A stretch of DNA of 64,000 bases from the NCBI GenBank assembly GCA_002083615.1, contig MSXO01000008.1:124001-188000 (forward strand). Direction: 5' to 3'. The notes below the pieces were generated by a model that was not told the DNA's origin, did not search any database, and was given only the letters and a program-made list of their open reading frames with translations. A program made the translations under genes and the position numbers. Each line of letters begins with the position of its first letter. Positions within the stretch are counted from its first letter, which is position 1. The DNA is from Proteobacteria bacterium ST_bin11. GTDB lineage: Bacteria > Pseudomonadota > Gammaproteobacteria > Methylococcales > Methylomonadaceae. Shown one piece after another: positions 18,284-27,717 of this stretch.

Positions 18284-19669
18284 TTGACACAGGTTCAGGA
18301 TATTACCAGTCCGATGACGGCCATGGAGAAGCGGGCTACCGTATCGCTGGCCAGTATCTACGCGCTTAGAATGTTGGGTTTGTTCATGCTGCTGCCGGTG
18401 TTGTCGCTGTTCACCGAACAAATGCCGGGATCAACGCCCAAATTGGTGGGTCTGACCATGGGCATTTACGGTCTTACCCAAGCCATCCTGCAAATTCCGT
18501 TCGGTTTGTTATCCGACCGCTTCAGCCGTAAGACGGTGATTGTGATCGGTCTGATCTTATTCGTGGCCGGCAGTATTTGGGCTGCGCTGGCGACTGATAT
18601 CTACGGCGTTTTGATTGGGCGAGCCTTACAGGGGTGCGGGGCTATTTCCGCTGCCGTCATGGCTTTGTTGGCCGACTTAACTCAAGAAGTACACCGTACC
18701 AAAGCCATGGCTACCATTGGTGCCAGCATCGGTGTGTCGTTTGGTGTGGCAATTACATTGGGGCCGGTCATTGCCCATCATTTCGGTATCGCCGGGATTT
18801 TTTGGATGATTGCCGTGCTGGCGGCGCTGGCGATATTGGTGATTCTGTTTGTGGTGCCTAACCCCGAAAAAATCACCACCCATCGCGATGCCGAATACAT
18901 CCCTTCTGAATTGGGTTCAGTGATCAAAAATGCGGATTTATTACGCCTGAACTACGGGATTTTTGCGCTGCATTTAATTCTGATGGCCAGCTTCGTGGTG
19001 GTTCCTTTGCTGATGCGCGACGCCGGTTTGCAAGGCGGTAGCCATTGGATGGTATATCTGCCGGTATTGGTGACATCGATGGCGATGATCATTCCGTTCG
19101 TGATCGTTGCCGAGAAAAAGCGGCAGATGAAAAAGGTGTTTATCGGGGCGATATTTACCTTGGTGATTGCTAACATCGGTTTTGTATTATTCCACGGCGA
19201 GTTGATCGGTTTGATTGCCTGCTTGTGGATTTTCTTTTGTGGTTTTAATCTGTTGGAAGCGACCTTGCCTTCGCTGATTTCCAAAACCGCACCCGGCGAT
19301 TTGAAAGGCACGGCTATGGGCATCTATTCCAGTGCGCAATTCCTTGGTGCGTTTTTAGGCGGTGGTGCTGGCGGCTGGTTGTACGGTGAATTCGGTGCTG
19401 CGGCGGTGTTTATGTTTTCAGCGGGCATTGCTGCCAGTTGGATAGTGATCGCGCTGTTTATGTCGCCGCCGCGTTACTGGGCGAACTTGTTGTTGTCTTT
19501 GCAAGCGGTTGTGCCGGAACGCGGAGAGGAATTTTCCCAAGCTTTGCTGGCGATAAACGGTATTGAGGAAGTGCGGCTGCATTTCGAAGAGAATGCCGCT
19601 TATTTAAAAGTCGACAACCAGCAGCTCGACAAAAATCAATTAGGTCTTTTTTTGAAGCAGTGGCAGTAA
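18284..19669 (+). CDS. MFS transporter, YajR-like, with C-terminal soluble domain
   Basis: About 462 residues with twelve predicted membrane helices. The loop after helix 2 reads GLLSDRFSRKTVI, the classical MFS motif A, and RALQGCGAISAAVMA matches motif B. After the last helix, about 65 residues form a soluble tail (residues ~400-462), a layout known from YajR. The substrate is unknown. The start is taken as TTG at 18284 because AAAGGGGAG sits about 8 nt upstream; the first ATG at 18314 lacks such a site. The gene lies 36 nt before ssb and is probably co-transcribed, as in many Gammaproteobacteria. Confidence 0.9.
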   Translation: MTQVQDITSPMTAMEKRATVSLASIYALRMLGLFMLLPVLSLFTEQMPGSTPKLVGLTMGIYGLTQAILQIPFGLLSDRFSRKTVIVIGLILFVAGSIWAALATDIYGVLIGRALQGCGAISAAVMALLADLTQEVHRTKAMATIGASIGVSFGVAITLGPVIAHHFGIAGIFWMIAVLAALAILVILFVVPNPEKITTHRDAEYIPSELGSVIKNADLLRLNYGIFALHLILMASFVVVPLLMRDAGLQGGSHWMVYLPVLVTSMAMIIPFVIVAEKKRQMKKVFIGAIFTLVIANIGFVLFHGELIGLIACLWIFFCGFNLLEATLPSLISKTAPGDLKGTAMGIYSSAQFLGAFLGGGAGGWLYGEFGAAAVFMFSAGIAASWIVIALFMSPPRYWANLLLSLQAVVPERGEEFSQALLAINGIEEVRLHFEENAAYLKVDNQQLDKNQLGLFLKQWQ

Positions 19670-19705
19670 GCTGCTGTTACTCGCAATTTTTACACGGAGA
19701 ACACC

Positions 19706-20167
19706 ATGCTCAATAAAGTTATGCTGATCGGCCGCCTGGGTGCCGATCCGGAAGTACGCTATATGCCGAGTGGCGATGCGATTACCACTATCCGTTTGGC
19801 CACTAGCCGCCGCTGGAAGGATCGCAATACCAATGAACGTAAGGAAGAAACCGAATGGCATCGGGTGGTGTTTTTCAGCGGTCTGGCGAAAATTGCCGGA
19901 GAGTATCTTAAAAAAGGCAGCCAGTGTTATGTAGAGGGCCGTATCCGCACCCAGAAGTGGCAAGGACAGGATGGCCAGGAGCGTTATACAACGGAAATCG
20001 TCGCCGACAATATGCATATGCTGGACAGCAAAAGCGGCGGCACTGCCAGTTATTCAGACAACAACACGCCGCCAGCCAGCAGTTACGACAATCGCCCGTC
20101 CACACCTTCAGGCTCGCAAGCGGCACCGGCTTCTTATGACGATTTTGACGATGATATTCCGTTTTGA
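19706..20167 (+). CDS. ssb: single-stranded DNA-binding protein
   Basis: A 153-residue protein with the OB-fold start MLNKVMLIGRLGADPEVRY, ITTIRLATSRRWKD and ETEWHRVVFF, then a flexible Gly/Ser/Pro-rich linker and the acidic tip DFDDDIPF. That tip is the docking tail through which SSB recruits replication and repair enzymes. Length and sequence are typical for the homotetrameric bacterial SSB. It follows the MFS gene and is closed by a strong terminator at 20197. Confidence 0.98.
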   Translation: MLNKVMLIGRLGADPEVRYMPSGDAITTIRLATSRRWKDRNTNERKEETEWHRVVFFSGLAKIAGEYLKKGSQCYVEGRIRTQKWQGQDGQERYTTEIVADNMHMLDSKSGGTASYSDNNTPPASSYDNRPSTPSGSQAAPASYDDFDDDIPF

Positions 20168-20196
20168 TCGATGTCTTAACCTGTTAGCGCCCAAAA

Positions 20197-20225
20197 AAAG
20201 GCCCGCCGTTGCGGGCCTTTTTTTT
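20197..20225 (+). terminator. rho-independent terminator of ssb
   Basis: AAAGGCCCGC (20197-20206) pairs perfectly with GCGGGCCTTT (20211-20220) around a four-base loop and is followed by an unbroken run of eight T's in total. It lies 30 nt after the ssb stop and isolates the signalling block that follows. Confidence 0.92.
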
Positions 20226-20273
20226 GGTGAAAGAGTCGCGGGTGCCACTGGGGTATGACGCGTCCGTTGTTAA

Positions 20274-20414
20274 ATGTTGCTGGAAAAAGTCCCCAAAGCC
20301 ATCGAAATCTATTTCTTGTCTATCCTTGGTCGAGCAATCTTTGAGCCTACGGACATCACGCAGGTGCTAGTAAAGTTGAATCGCGATAAATCTACTGAGG
20401 AAATTAGGATATGA
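20274..20414 (+). CDS. 46-residue ORF overlapping the CheY-like gene (hypothetical)
   Basis: An ATG at 20274 opens a 46-codon frame that ends in a TGA overlapping the next start as ATGA (20411-20414), a hallmark of translational coupling. The composition is protein-like: it starts MLLEKVPKAIEIYFLSILG and continues with FEPTDITQVLVKLNRDKS. No strong ribosome site is seen upstream, and I do not recognise the family. If real, it is the first gene of the CheY / CheC-like / hybrid kinase operon. The alternative is chance; the overlap and composition favour a gene. Confidence 0.42.
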   Translation: MLLEKVPKAIEIYFLSILGRAIFEPTDITQVLVKLNRDKSTEEIRI

Positions 20415-20764
20415 CTGTAAAAAACTGTCTGATCGTTGACGACAGCAAGATGTCGAGAATGATGGTAAAAAAAATTATTCTGGACGCGCATCCCGATTGG
20501 CATCTTGTTGAAGTGCAAAACGGCCAAGAGGCCATTGATCGAGCGAGTGAGACTGGGTTTGACATTATTTTATTGGATTACAACATGCCGGTGATGGAGG
20601 GCGGAGCGGCGGCAGAAGTCATCAGGCCCTTGCAGCCACAGGCTAAAATCGCCTTTTTAACGGCTAACGTGCAAGAGTCGGTAAAGATGCTGGCAATTCA
20701 ATTAAAAATTGATTTCATCCCCAAACCCATCACCGAAGAAAAAATTAGAAGATATGTCGGATAA
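20411..20764 (+). CDS. stand-alone CheY-like response regulator
   Basis: A 117-residue single receiver domain. Seen: the acidic pair VDDSKMSRMM near residues 9-18, the phospho-acceptor aspartate in IILLDYNMPVMEGG, the conserved threonine in AFLTANVQ and the lysine-proline in IPKPITEEK. There is no output domain, so it probably works by protein contact like CheY or Spo0F. It overlaps the downstream CheC/CheX-like phosphatase gene by 11 nt, which suggests that the phosphatase acts on this regulator. Confidence 0.93.
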   Translation: MTVKNCLIVDDSKMSRMMVKKIILDAHPDWHLVEVQNGQEAIDRASETGFDIILLDYNMPVMEGGAAAEVIRPLQPQAKIAFLTANVQESVKMLAIQLKIDFIPKPITEEKIRRYVG

Positions 20765-21377
20765 CATTGATAACAGTGATGAAGATTTTCTGGACGCCGT
20801 CGCCGAAATTCTTAATATCGGTATGGGTTATGCCGCCAGTGTTCTCAGCGAGATGGTTAATGAGGAAGTCAAACTGAGCGTACCCGGTGTCATGTTCGTG
20901 AGTCGGCCCGATGCCTTGAAAATCCTGCAAGCTAAGACCGAGAAGGAAGTCAGCGGTGTTTGTCAGCATTTCGATGGGATTATGGGGGGCGACGTCTTAT
21001 TGTTGTTTCCCGAGGAAAAAAGCCTGCAATTGGTCCGGGCAGTTTTGCAGCAGGATATTTCTTTAGAAGATTTGACTGAAATGGAGCAAGAGGCCATGGC
21101 GGAAATCGGCAATGTGATTTTAAACGGTTGTTTATGCAGCATCGCTGATTTATTCGAGCAGAAAATCACTGGCGGCATTCCGGAATTCGTAAAAGGGTCT
21201 TTAACCAGCATTCTCACGAACGACATGTTAGGGCATAAGGTCGAGGCCTGCGTGCTGCTGTTAAATATGGAGTTTTCCTTGGCTAAGCAGCGTGTCGACG
21301 GCTATGTGTCATTTTTAATGGATGTGGATTCAATGGATGTTTTCAAACAAAGTGTTAAGACCTATCTGGGCCTGTAA
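20754..21377 (+). CDS. CheC/CheX-like chemotaxis phosphatase
   Basis: A 207-residue protein starting at ATG 20754; an earlier in-frame codon would place the N-terminus inside the previous gene. The first half has EILNIGMGYAASVLSEM and the second MEQEAMAEIGNVILNGCL, a repeated E-x3-G-N pattern that in CheC, CheX and FliY marks the CheY-P dephosphorylation site. The CheX/CheC family is cytoplasmic. Placement between a CheY-like protein and a hybrid kinase suggests a phosphorelay with a dedicated off-switch. No flagellar or chemoreceptor genes are in the window. Confidence 0.8.
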   Translation: MSDNIDNSDEDFLDAVAEILNIGMGYAASVLSEMVNEEVKLSVPGVMFVSRPDALKILQAKTEKEVSGVCQHFDGIMGGDVLLLFPEEKSLQLVRAVLQQDISLEDLTEMEQEAMAEIGNVILNGCLCSIADLFEQKITGGIPEFVKGSLTSILTNDMLGHKVEACVLLLNMEFSLAKQRVDGYVSFLMDVDSMDVFKQSVKTYLGL

Positions 21378-21397
21378 TTTTGGGAAAAACTTTACAG

Positions 21398-24376
21398 ATG
21401 ACAAACGGCAATGCGCGTATTCACGAGATATATCAGGCTATTTTTGAGAATTGTCAGCTTGGATTGATCGTTATCGATAGCGACCAAAACATCGTAGATT
21501 GGAATCGTTGGGTAACTAAATTCAGCGGACTCACGTTTGAAGCGATACAAGGCAGGCCGTTAAGGGCGATATTTCCGGACGCTATGCAGGGTAGCCTGGG
21601 CCGAGCCGTCAGCTTGGCGTTGAGCCATGGCATGAGTTCCGTAATTTCGCACACCTTAAACCCCAATACCCTGCCATTGTTTGCCATTTCCGGCGCGGCA
21701 ATCGATCAGCAGCTTAAAGTCCAACCTCTGGATGTGGATAAGCGCAATCGCTTATGCCTAATCCAAATAAACGACATCACGGCGGCGGTCAAGCGCGATA
21801 AACAATTGCTGGAAAACTTGGCTGAGATGAATTACCAGAAATATGCCTTGGACCAGCATGCGATAGTGGCTATTACCGATGTCAAAGGGACGATTACTTA
21901 CGTCAATGATTTGTTTTGTCGCATCAGTCAATACAGTCGCGAAGAGTTGTTAGGAAATAACCATCGCCTGATTAATTCGGGCCTGCATTCAAAAGAATTC
22001 TTTCGCGATATGTTTCGCAGCATCACCAAGGGTAACGTCTGGACCGGCGATATTTGCAACAGAGCCAAGAATGGGGATTTGTACTGGGTATTCACTACGA
22101 TAGTGCCGGACATGGGTAAAGACGGTAAGCCGAAACGTTACTTTGCGATGCGTGCGGACATTAGCAAGCTAAAGTGCGCCGAAGCAGCGGCCAACGCGGC
22201 GGCGATTGCCAAGTCGCAGTTTCTGGCGAATATGAGTCATGAAATTCGTACCCCGATGAATGCGATTTTGGGATTAACCCGCCAGGTCATGGAAACGGAA
22301 TTAACTCAGGATCAACGCGATCAACTTAACAAGGTATCCAAGTCCAGCCAGGCCCTTGTTTGCATCATTAACGATATTTTGGACTTTTCGCGGTTTGAAT
22401 CGGGTTACATGGTCTTGGAACAGGCACCCATAAAGCTGGAAGCCGTACTCATGGAAGTCTCGAATTTGTTCGGCGCGCAAATTGATGAGAAAGGTATAGA
22501 GCTATTTGTCGAAATTGACCCGGACACGCCTTTGTATATCAAGGGGGATGCGTTGCGGTTAGCGCAAATACTTAATAATCTGATCGGAAACGCCGTCAAA
22601 TTTACCGACCACGGGGAAATCATGCTTTCGGTGCAAACCGAGAGTCGCGACAGTGAGTCGATAGTTCTGCGCTTCAAGGTGCGAGATACCGGGATAGGCA
22701 TTTTGGCGGAGCAGATTAAATTACTGTTTAACCCCTTTGTGCAGGCCGATAATTCCACAACCCGAAAATTCGGCGGCAGCGGACTGGGATTATCAATCGT
22801 CAAAAAACTGGTCGAATTGATGGGCGGCAAGATTGAAGTAAACAGTGTGCTCGGCCATGGTTCTACTTTTACGTTCACTATCAAAGCGGGGATTGTGCCT
22901 GATGAAATGCAAATTCCTTATAAAGTTCACCGCGACTTGCAGCGTTTACAAGGCAAACGTGTGCTGGTGGTGGACGATCAAGCCACTTCGCGGCATATCC
23001 TGTCGCGGTTATTGACGGCTTGGGGGATACAGGCTGTTACGGCTGAGTCAGGCGACGAAGCTTTGCTATTGATTGGCCAAGCAAACCGGGATAGTCAGTC
23101 TTTTTACGCGGTTTTGTTAGATTTGTGTATGCCTGGCATGAACGGTTTAGACGTGGCGGCAGAAATTAGCCGGCAACTGAAACAGCAGGGCAGGGAAGCA
23201 ACCTTGAAACTGCTGATGGTCAGAGCTTACGATAAACAAATTTTGCTTAGTCGCCCAGGTGCGGAATGGGTTGATGCCGTTCTAACCAAACCGATCTCGC
23301 CGTCCCTGTTATTCGATGCCTTATTGCGCCGACAAGTTGCTCGGAATCAAGACGTCGGTAAACAAATTGCACGGCGTTTCAATGGTCTGCGTGTGCTATT
23401 GGTTGAGGATCACGATCTAAACCAGGAAGTTGCCGCCAATTTTATGAAAAAGCGCGGCGTGGACGTCACAGTGGCGGCGCATGGCGGCGAAGCGCTGGAG
23501 ATCATCCAGCAAGAGAGCTTCGATCTGGTGCTCATGGATTTGCATATGCCGGTGATGGGCGGAATCGAAGCCACCCAATTGATTCGCGCATTACCGCAAG
23601 GGCGAAATTTGCCCATTGTGGCCATGACCGCGGCTGTATTGGAAGAAGATAGGCAAAAATGTACCGATGCCGGCATGGACGATTTTATTTCCAAACCCGT
23701 GGAACCCGAAGACTTGGTGCGGGTAATGAGTCGGTATTTTTGGGTGTCGGATGAGGCCGAATTGGAGAAATCGCTGGCGCAGCGCAATGAATTGCTCTTG
23801 GATTTGGCGCAAGGCCTGCACCGCTTAGATGGCGACACGGCTTTGCAGCAACGTCTGCTGCTCAATTTTAGCGCGCGATGTCAGGAGGTGGCAAAACGCT
23901 TCGAAGTACTGATCTCGGAAGCGGATACTCAGGCGCTGATTGACCTGATTCACGGCCTTAAGGGCGTGTCCGCCAATCTCGGTGCGGTGGGCTTGGCGGA
24001 CGCTTGCCATCGGTTACTGGAGGAAATGAAAGTGGGCGAGATGCTGTCTCGCACGCATTTTGCCGTCACGCTGGCAGAAACGCTCGCGCAGCTCCAACAA
24101 TACCTTGCGGATTACACACCTCCCCCAGTGAATAGTCAGGTGGCGGAATTGGTTTCCATTCCCGCATTCCTGGCAGAGTTAGAACGGTTTATCAGCAACC
24201 AGGAGGTAATTCCAGATGCTTTGCTGGATTTACTTTCACAACTTGCCGATGCTAAATTGCCATCCTCGCCAGGATTGCGCCAATTGCAGCAACAGCTGAG
24301 TAACTTCAATCATCAAGCAGCCGGCGCAATCATAAAGGCACTGCTGTCCAATCCTGCGGTGCAGCATGTTGAATAA
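21398..24376 (+). CDS. PAS hybrid histidine kinase with two receivers and Hpt
   Basis: About 992 residues. In order: PAS (about 10-110), PAS with PAC (about 145-265), HisKA with NMSHEIRTPMNA (His near 281), HATPase with NLIGNAVKF, DTGIG and GGSGLGLS boxes, receiver 1 from about 520 (VLVVDDQATSRH, acceptor in LLDLCMPGMNG), receiver 2 from about 665 (VLLVEDHDLNQE, acceptor in LMDLHMPVMGG), and a histidine phosphotransfer domain with LIHGLKGVSANLG near 850. No membrane segment is visible, so it senses a cytoplasmic cue. ATG 21398 is preferred; a TTG at 21380 is in frame but close to the previous stop. It overlaps the next gene by 11 nt. The full internal relay suggests transfer to a separate receiver such as the CheY-like protein upstream. 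Confidence 0.92.
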   Translation: MTNGNARIHEIYQAIFENCQLGLIVIDSDQNIVDWNRWVTKFSGLTFEAIQGRPLRAIFPDAMQGSLGRAVSLALSHGMSSVISHTLNPNTLPLFAISGAAIDQQLKVQPLDVDKRNRLCLIQINDITAAVKRDKQLLENLAEMNYQKYALDQHAIVAITDVKGTITYVNDLFCRISQYSREELLGNNHRLINSGLHSKEFFRDMFRSITKGNVWTGDICNRAKNGDLYWVFTTIVPDMGKDGKPKRYFAMRADISKLKCAEAAANAAAIAKSQFLANMSHEIRTPMNAILGLTRQVMETELTQDQRDQLNKVSKSSQALVCIINDILDFSRFESGYMVLEQAPIKLEAVLMEVSNLFGAQIDEKGIELFVEIDPDTPLYIKGDALRLAQILNNLIGNAVKFTDHGEIMLSVQTESRDSESIVLRFKVRDTGIGILAEQIKLLFNPFVQADNSTTRKFGGSGLGLSIVKKLVELMGGKIEVNSVLGHGSTFTFTIKAGIVPDEMQIPYKVHRDLQRLQGKRVLVVDDQATSRHILSRLLTAWGIQAVTAESGDEALLLIGQANRDSQSFYAVLLDLCMPGMNGLDVAAEISRQLKQQGREATLKLLMVRAYDKQILLSRPGAEWVDAVLTKPISPSLLFDALLRRQVARNQDVGKQIARRFNGLRVLLVEDHDLNQEVAANFMKKRGVDVTVAAHGGEALEIIQQESFDLVLMDLHMPVMGGIEATQLIRALPQGRNLPIVAMTAAVLEEDRQKCTDAGMDDFISKPVEPEDLVRVMSRYFWVSDEAELEKSLAQRNELLLDLAQGLHRLDGDTALQQRLLLNFSARCQEVAKRFEVLISEADTQALIDLIHGLKGVSANLGAVGLADACHRLLEEMKVGEMLSRTHFAVTLAETLAQLQQYLADYTPPPVNSQVAELVSIPAFLAELERFISNQEVIPDALLDLLSQLADAKLPSSPGLRQLQQQLSNFNHQAAGAIIKALLSNPAVQHVE

Positions 24377-26453
24377 CACAGCGCTACCAACTGATAAGCC
24401 GCTTGTGTTGCTGGTGGACGATTTGCCGGCCAATCTGCATGTGCTCGTTGCGGCGCTGAAGGCAGAGTACCGTCTGAAGACCGCGACTAACGGCGCGGAT
24501 GCCTTGAAAATCTTACGCCAACCGGATAAACCTAAACTGGTTTTGCTGGATGTAAAAATGCCTGAGATGACGGGCATAGACGTACTTCGCTGCATGCGGG
24601 ACGATTTGCAAACGAGGGATATTCCGGTGATTTTGCTCAGTGCCGACGCGTCCGAACAAAGCGAGCTAGCCGGATTACATTTAGGCGCTGATGACTACCT
24701 GTTCAAACCCATTTCACCCAACGTTCTGACGGTAAGAGTGCGTAATCACATCCAGCGTTATGCAGATCGCATCAAATTGCGGTTGGCAGCCCACGTATTT
24801 GAACACAGTGGCGAGGCGATCTTAATCAGCGATCAACATAACCGTATCATCGACGTAAATTCGGCGTTTGTCGCCTTGACGGGTTACGACAAATCCGACG
24901 CCTTGGGTAAGGATCCGCGCTTCTTGTCTTCCGGGCAAACTGCACGCGAAGTCTACACCTCGATGTGGGACGCAATTCATAAGCACGGTTTCTGGCAGGG
25001 AGAGTTATGGGATAGAAGCAAGACCGGGGATATCTACCCAAAAATGGCAACCATATCTGTGGTACGCGACGGCACCGGTAACATAGACTTTTATTTGGCC
25101 AGTTACATAAACATTAGCAATATTAAGGAAACGCAAGCCCAAATTCAGCATCTCGCACATCATGATTCCTTGACCGGATTACCCAATCGCCTGCATTTAC
25201 AGGTGTTTTTGGAACAATCCATGATGATTGCCAAACGCCAATCAGAACAACTGGCGGTCATGCTTTTGGATTTGGACCGCTTTAAAAACATCAACGATAC
25301 CCTGGGGCATTCGATCGGCGATGAATTGTTGATACAGGTGGCAAACCGCATTAAATCCAGCACGCGAAAAAATGATTTGGTCGCCAGACTGGGGGGCGAC
25401 GAATTTGTGGTGGTGCTTAGGGGAGACAATATACAGGCTATGGCTGCGTCGGTAGCCCAAAAAATCTGCGAAAATTTGCAGCGTCCTTTCGGATTGGCGG
25501 GCAATAACTTGCGCACGACAACCAGCATCGGTATCGCTATTTATCCGGATAATGCCCAACACATGGAAGGGTTGATGAAAAACGCCGATATGTCCATGTA
25601 CTTTGCCAAATCAGAAGGCGGCGATGGCTTTCGGTTTTTTTCGGCTGAAATGAATCGGCATGCGCATGAGCGAATGGACTTGGAAAATCAGCTGCATTTT
25701 GCAGTGGAAAACCAGCAGTTCGAGTTGTATTACCAGCCGCAGTTTTCTTTACCCGATCTGCATCTCATCGGCGTCGAAGTATTGTTGCGTTGGCAGCATC
25801 CGGAAAAGGGCTTTATTTCTCCCGCCGTATTCATTCCCTTAGCTGAAGAAACTAACCAAATCTACAAGATTGGCGAATGGGTGCTAGAGCATGCCTGTCA
25901 ACAAGGGGTTGCCTGGATACGGGAAGGGTTTCCGTTAAAAAGGATCAGCGTCAATGTGTCCGCCAAACAGTTTCAGAATAAACATTTTTCCGAATTGGTA
26001 GCCTCAGTATTGGCAAAAACCGGTTTGCCCAAGGAGAAATTGGAATTGGAATTGGAGATTACCGAGACCGCAGTGATGACTTCGCCAGGGGACGCTGGCG
26101 CCATACTGCGGTCTTTTCGGGAAGGCGGCATTATGGTGGCGTTGGACGACTTCGGCCAAGGCTATTCTTCCTTGGGTCAGCTGAAAAATTTACCGCTGGA
26201 CCGTTTGAAAATCGATGCTGCGTTTGTGCGGGATATTTCCGGGGACATGAACGATAAAAACAACGGCGCTATTGCCGCAGCGACTATTGGCTTGGCGCAC
26301 AATTTGGGATTTCAGGTGATTGCAGAAGGTGTCGAAACCAAAGAGCAATTAGCGTTTCTGATTGCCCACGGCTGTGATGAGGTGCAGGGCTTTTACTTTG
26401 CCAAGCCAATGCCAAAAATCGAGTTTGAGACATTTTTGCGAAGTCGGCTTTGA
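24366..26453 (+). CDS. REC-PAS-GGDEF-EAL c-di-GMP enzyme
   Basis: A 695-residue protein with an N-terminal receiver (VLLVDDLPANLHV, acceptor in LVLLDVKMPEMTG near residue 60), one PAS/PAC (about 135-250), a GGDEF domain with intact RLGGDEFVVVL near 343, and an EAL domain whose first motif reads EVLLRW near 470. The A-to-V change in EAL is a common, usually active variant, and later boxes DDFGQGYSS and LKIDAAFV are present. The receiver makes it a likely output of the kinase encoded just upstream; the 11-nt overlap supports coupled expression. Confidence 0.94.
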   Translation: MLNNTALPTDKPLVLLVDDLPANLHVLVAALKAEYRLKTATNGADALKILRQPDKPKLVLLDVKMPEMTGIDVLRCMRDDLQTRDIPVILLSADASEQSELAGLHLGADDYLFKPISPNVLTVRVRNHIQRYADRIKLRLAAHVFEHSGEAILISDQHNRIIDVNSAFVALTGYDKSDALGKDPRFLSSGQTAREVYTSMWDAIHKHGFWQGELWDRSKTGDIYPKMATISVVRDGTGNIDFYLASYINISNIKETQAQIQHLAHHDSLTGLPNRLHLQVFLEQSMMIAKRQSEQLAVMLLDLDRFKNINDTLGHSIGDELLIQVANRIKSSTRKNDLVARLGGDEFVVVLRGDNIQAMAASVAQKICENLQRPFGLAGNNLRTTTSIGIAIYPDNAQHMEGLMKNADMSMYFAKSEGGDGFRFFSAEMNRHAHERMDLENQLHFAVENQQFELYYQPQFSLPDLHLIGVEVLLRWQHPEKGFISPAVFIPLAEETNQIYKIGEWVLEHACQQGVAWIREGFPLKRISVNVSAKQFQNKHFSELVASVLAKTGLPKEKLELELEITETAVMTSPGDAGAILRSFREGGIMVALDDFGQGYSSLGQLKNLPLDRLKIDAAFVRDISGDMNDKNNGAIAAATIGLAHNLGFQVIAEGVETKEQLAFLIAHGCDEVQGFYFAKPMPKIEFETFLRSRL

Positions 26454-26767
26454 CAAGCCGCTTGCTCGAAGTGGATAGCCCCCTTCTTATGCTGTATCTT
26501 CGCAGCTTGCTACCTGTAACGCTTTAGAAGCCATGTTAGCGCCACTTGACGCAGGCAATAGCAGCAAAGCAACCGATTTTAAACTAGCTTTGGCCATAGG
26601 CGCAGGATGTTGGTCAGGGACTTGATCAAACTGAGGGATTATCCCTGGCGAAAAGGTGATGCAAAATCCCTCCAGCTCCTGATATTGTTAGCGCCTAGAT
26701 TTGCCACGATAAGCTGATCTGGTAAGCTAAGGCGTTAGAGCTATGACAATAACTATAAGAGGGGCAC
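26454..26767. other. intergenic leader before the second signalling cluster
   Basis: This 314-nt gap has no gene. GAGGGATT near 26633 can pair with AATCCCTC near 26667 to form a hairpin of eight base pairs with a long loop. A GG/GC pair resembling a sigma-54 site has 12 rather than 10 bases between its elements, so I do not call it. A ribosome site AGAGGGG precedes the ATG at 26768. Confidence 0.4.
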
Positions 26768-27670
26768 ATGCTTTCCGATTCTCACAAGATACTCGTTGTA
26801 GACGACGAAATGCTCTGGTTGGAACTGATAGAGCTGCATTTGCGCGACTCGGGTTACAGAATCGTTACCGCTAACCACGGACAGCAGGCCTTGGATATTT
26901 TGCGGGCCGATCCTTACGGGTTCGATTTGCTTGTGCTGGATAAGATAATGGATGGTCTTGACGGAATGGATGTTTTAAGGCGGATAAAGGCTGATCCGTA
27001 TTTAAAGTTTCTGCCGATTATCTTGGAAAGCGCAGATACGGCCCCCGAGAAAATCCTAGAGGGTATCCGTGCCGGGGCCTATTACTACTTGACCAAACCG
27101 TTTTCAGGCGAGCAATTGCGGGCTGTTATCCAAAATGCGTTGAACCAGCATCAGGATGTTCAACTAACGCGCAGAGAATTGCTTAACACCAAGGATACTT
27201 TACAGCTGGTTGAAGAGATGGTTTTCGCTTTCCGCACCAGAGAACAAGTGCGCAAGATAGTCGCTCTGCTCTCCAGTGCTTGTTTCCTGACGGTGGTGCA
27301 AGAAATGGGTTTATTGGAGTTAATGTTGAATGCTGTAGAACATGGGAATTTGGGGATTAGCTACAATGAAAAGACCCAATTGATTAGCGAAAACCGCTTA
27401 GATGAAGAAATTGAGCGCCGTTTGGGGCTGCATGAATATGCAGACAAAACCGCAATGGTAAAATTCCGCCGTTGCGGTAGAAGCCTGATTTTTAACATTT
27501 CCGATGAAGGAAATGGTTTTGACTGGCAGCCGTATCTTGAAATGCAATTTGAGCGTATCAACGATAATCACGGGCGAGGTATTGCCATGGCCAATACCCT
27601 GGCCTTTACCCACCTGAGTTATCTGGGCATTGGTAATAGGGTCGATGCCACCATTGTTTTGCATGAATAA
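26768..27670 (+). CDS. response regulator fused to an RsbW-like ATP-binding domain
   Basis: A 300-residue protein. The N-terminal receiver (about 5-122) has ILVVDDEML and an acceptor aspartate in LLVLDKIMDGLDG, with a lysine in YYLTKPFSG. The C-terminal part (about 165-300) has LMLNAVEHGN, DEGNGFDW and HGRGIAMA, the N, G1 and G2 boxes of serine kinases of the RsbW/SpoIIAB class. Such domains act as anti-sigma factors or phosphorylate partner proteins. No sigma factor or STAS antagonist lies next to it, so its partner is unknown. The ribosome site AGAGGGG decides the start. Confidence 0.87.
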   Translation: MLSDSHKILVVDDEMLWLELIELHLRDSGYRIVTANHGQQALDILRADPYGFDLLVLDKIMDGLDGMDVLRRIKADPYLKFLPIILESADTAPEKILEGIRAGAYYYLTKPFSGEQLRAVIQNALNQHQDVQLTRRELLNTKDTLQLVEEMVFAFRTREQVRKIVALLSSACFLTVVQEMGLLELMLNAVEHGNLGISYNEKTQLISENRLDEEIERRLGLHEYADKTAMVKFRRCGRSLIFNISDEGNGFDWQPYLEMQFERINDNHGRGIAMANTLAFTHLSYLGIGNRVDATIVLHE

Positions 27671-27717
27671 GCGCCGCAATTTTTTGTAGTACGGAACAGT
27701 CGCCTGTTGGTGTTGTG

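Noticed and set aside
26633..26675. Sigma-54-like GG...GC pair and hairpin before the REC-RsbW gene
   Set aside because: There are 12 bases between the GG and GC elements instead of the required 10, so it is not called a promoter.
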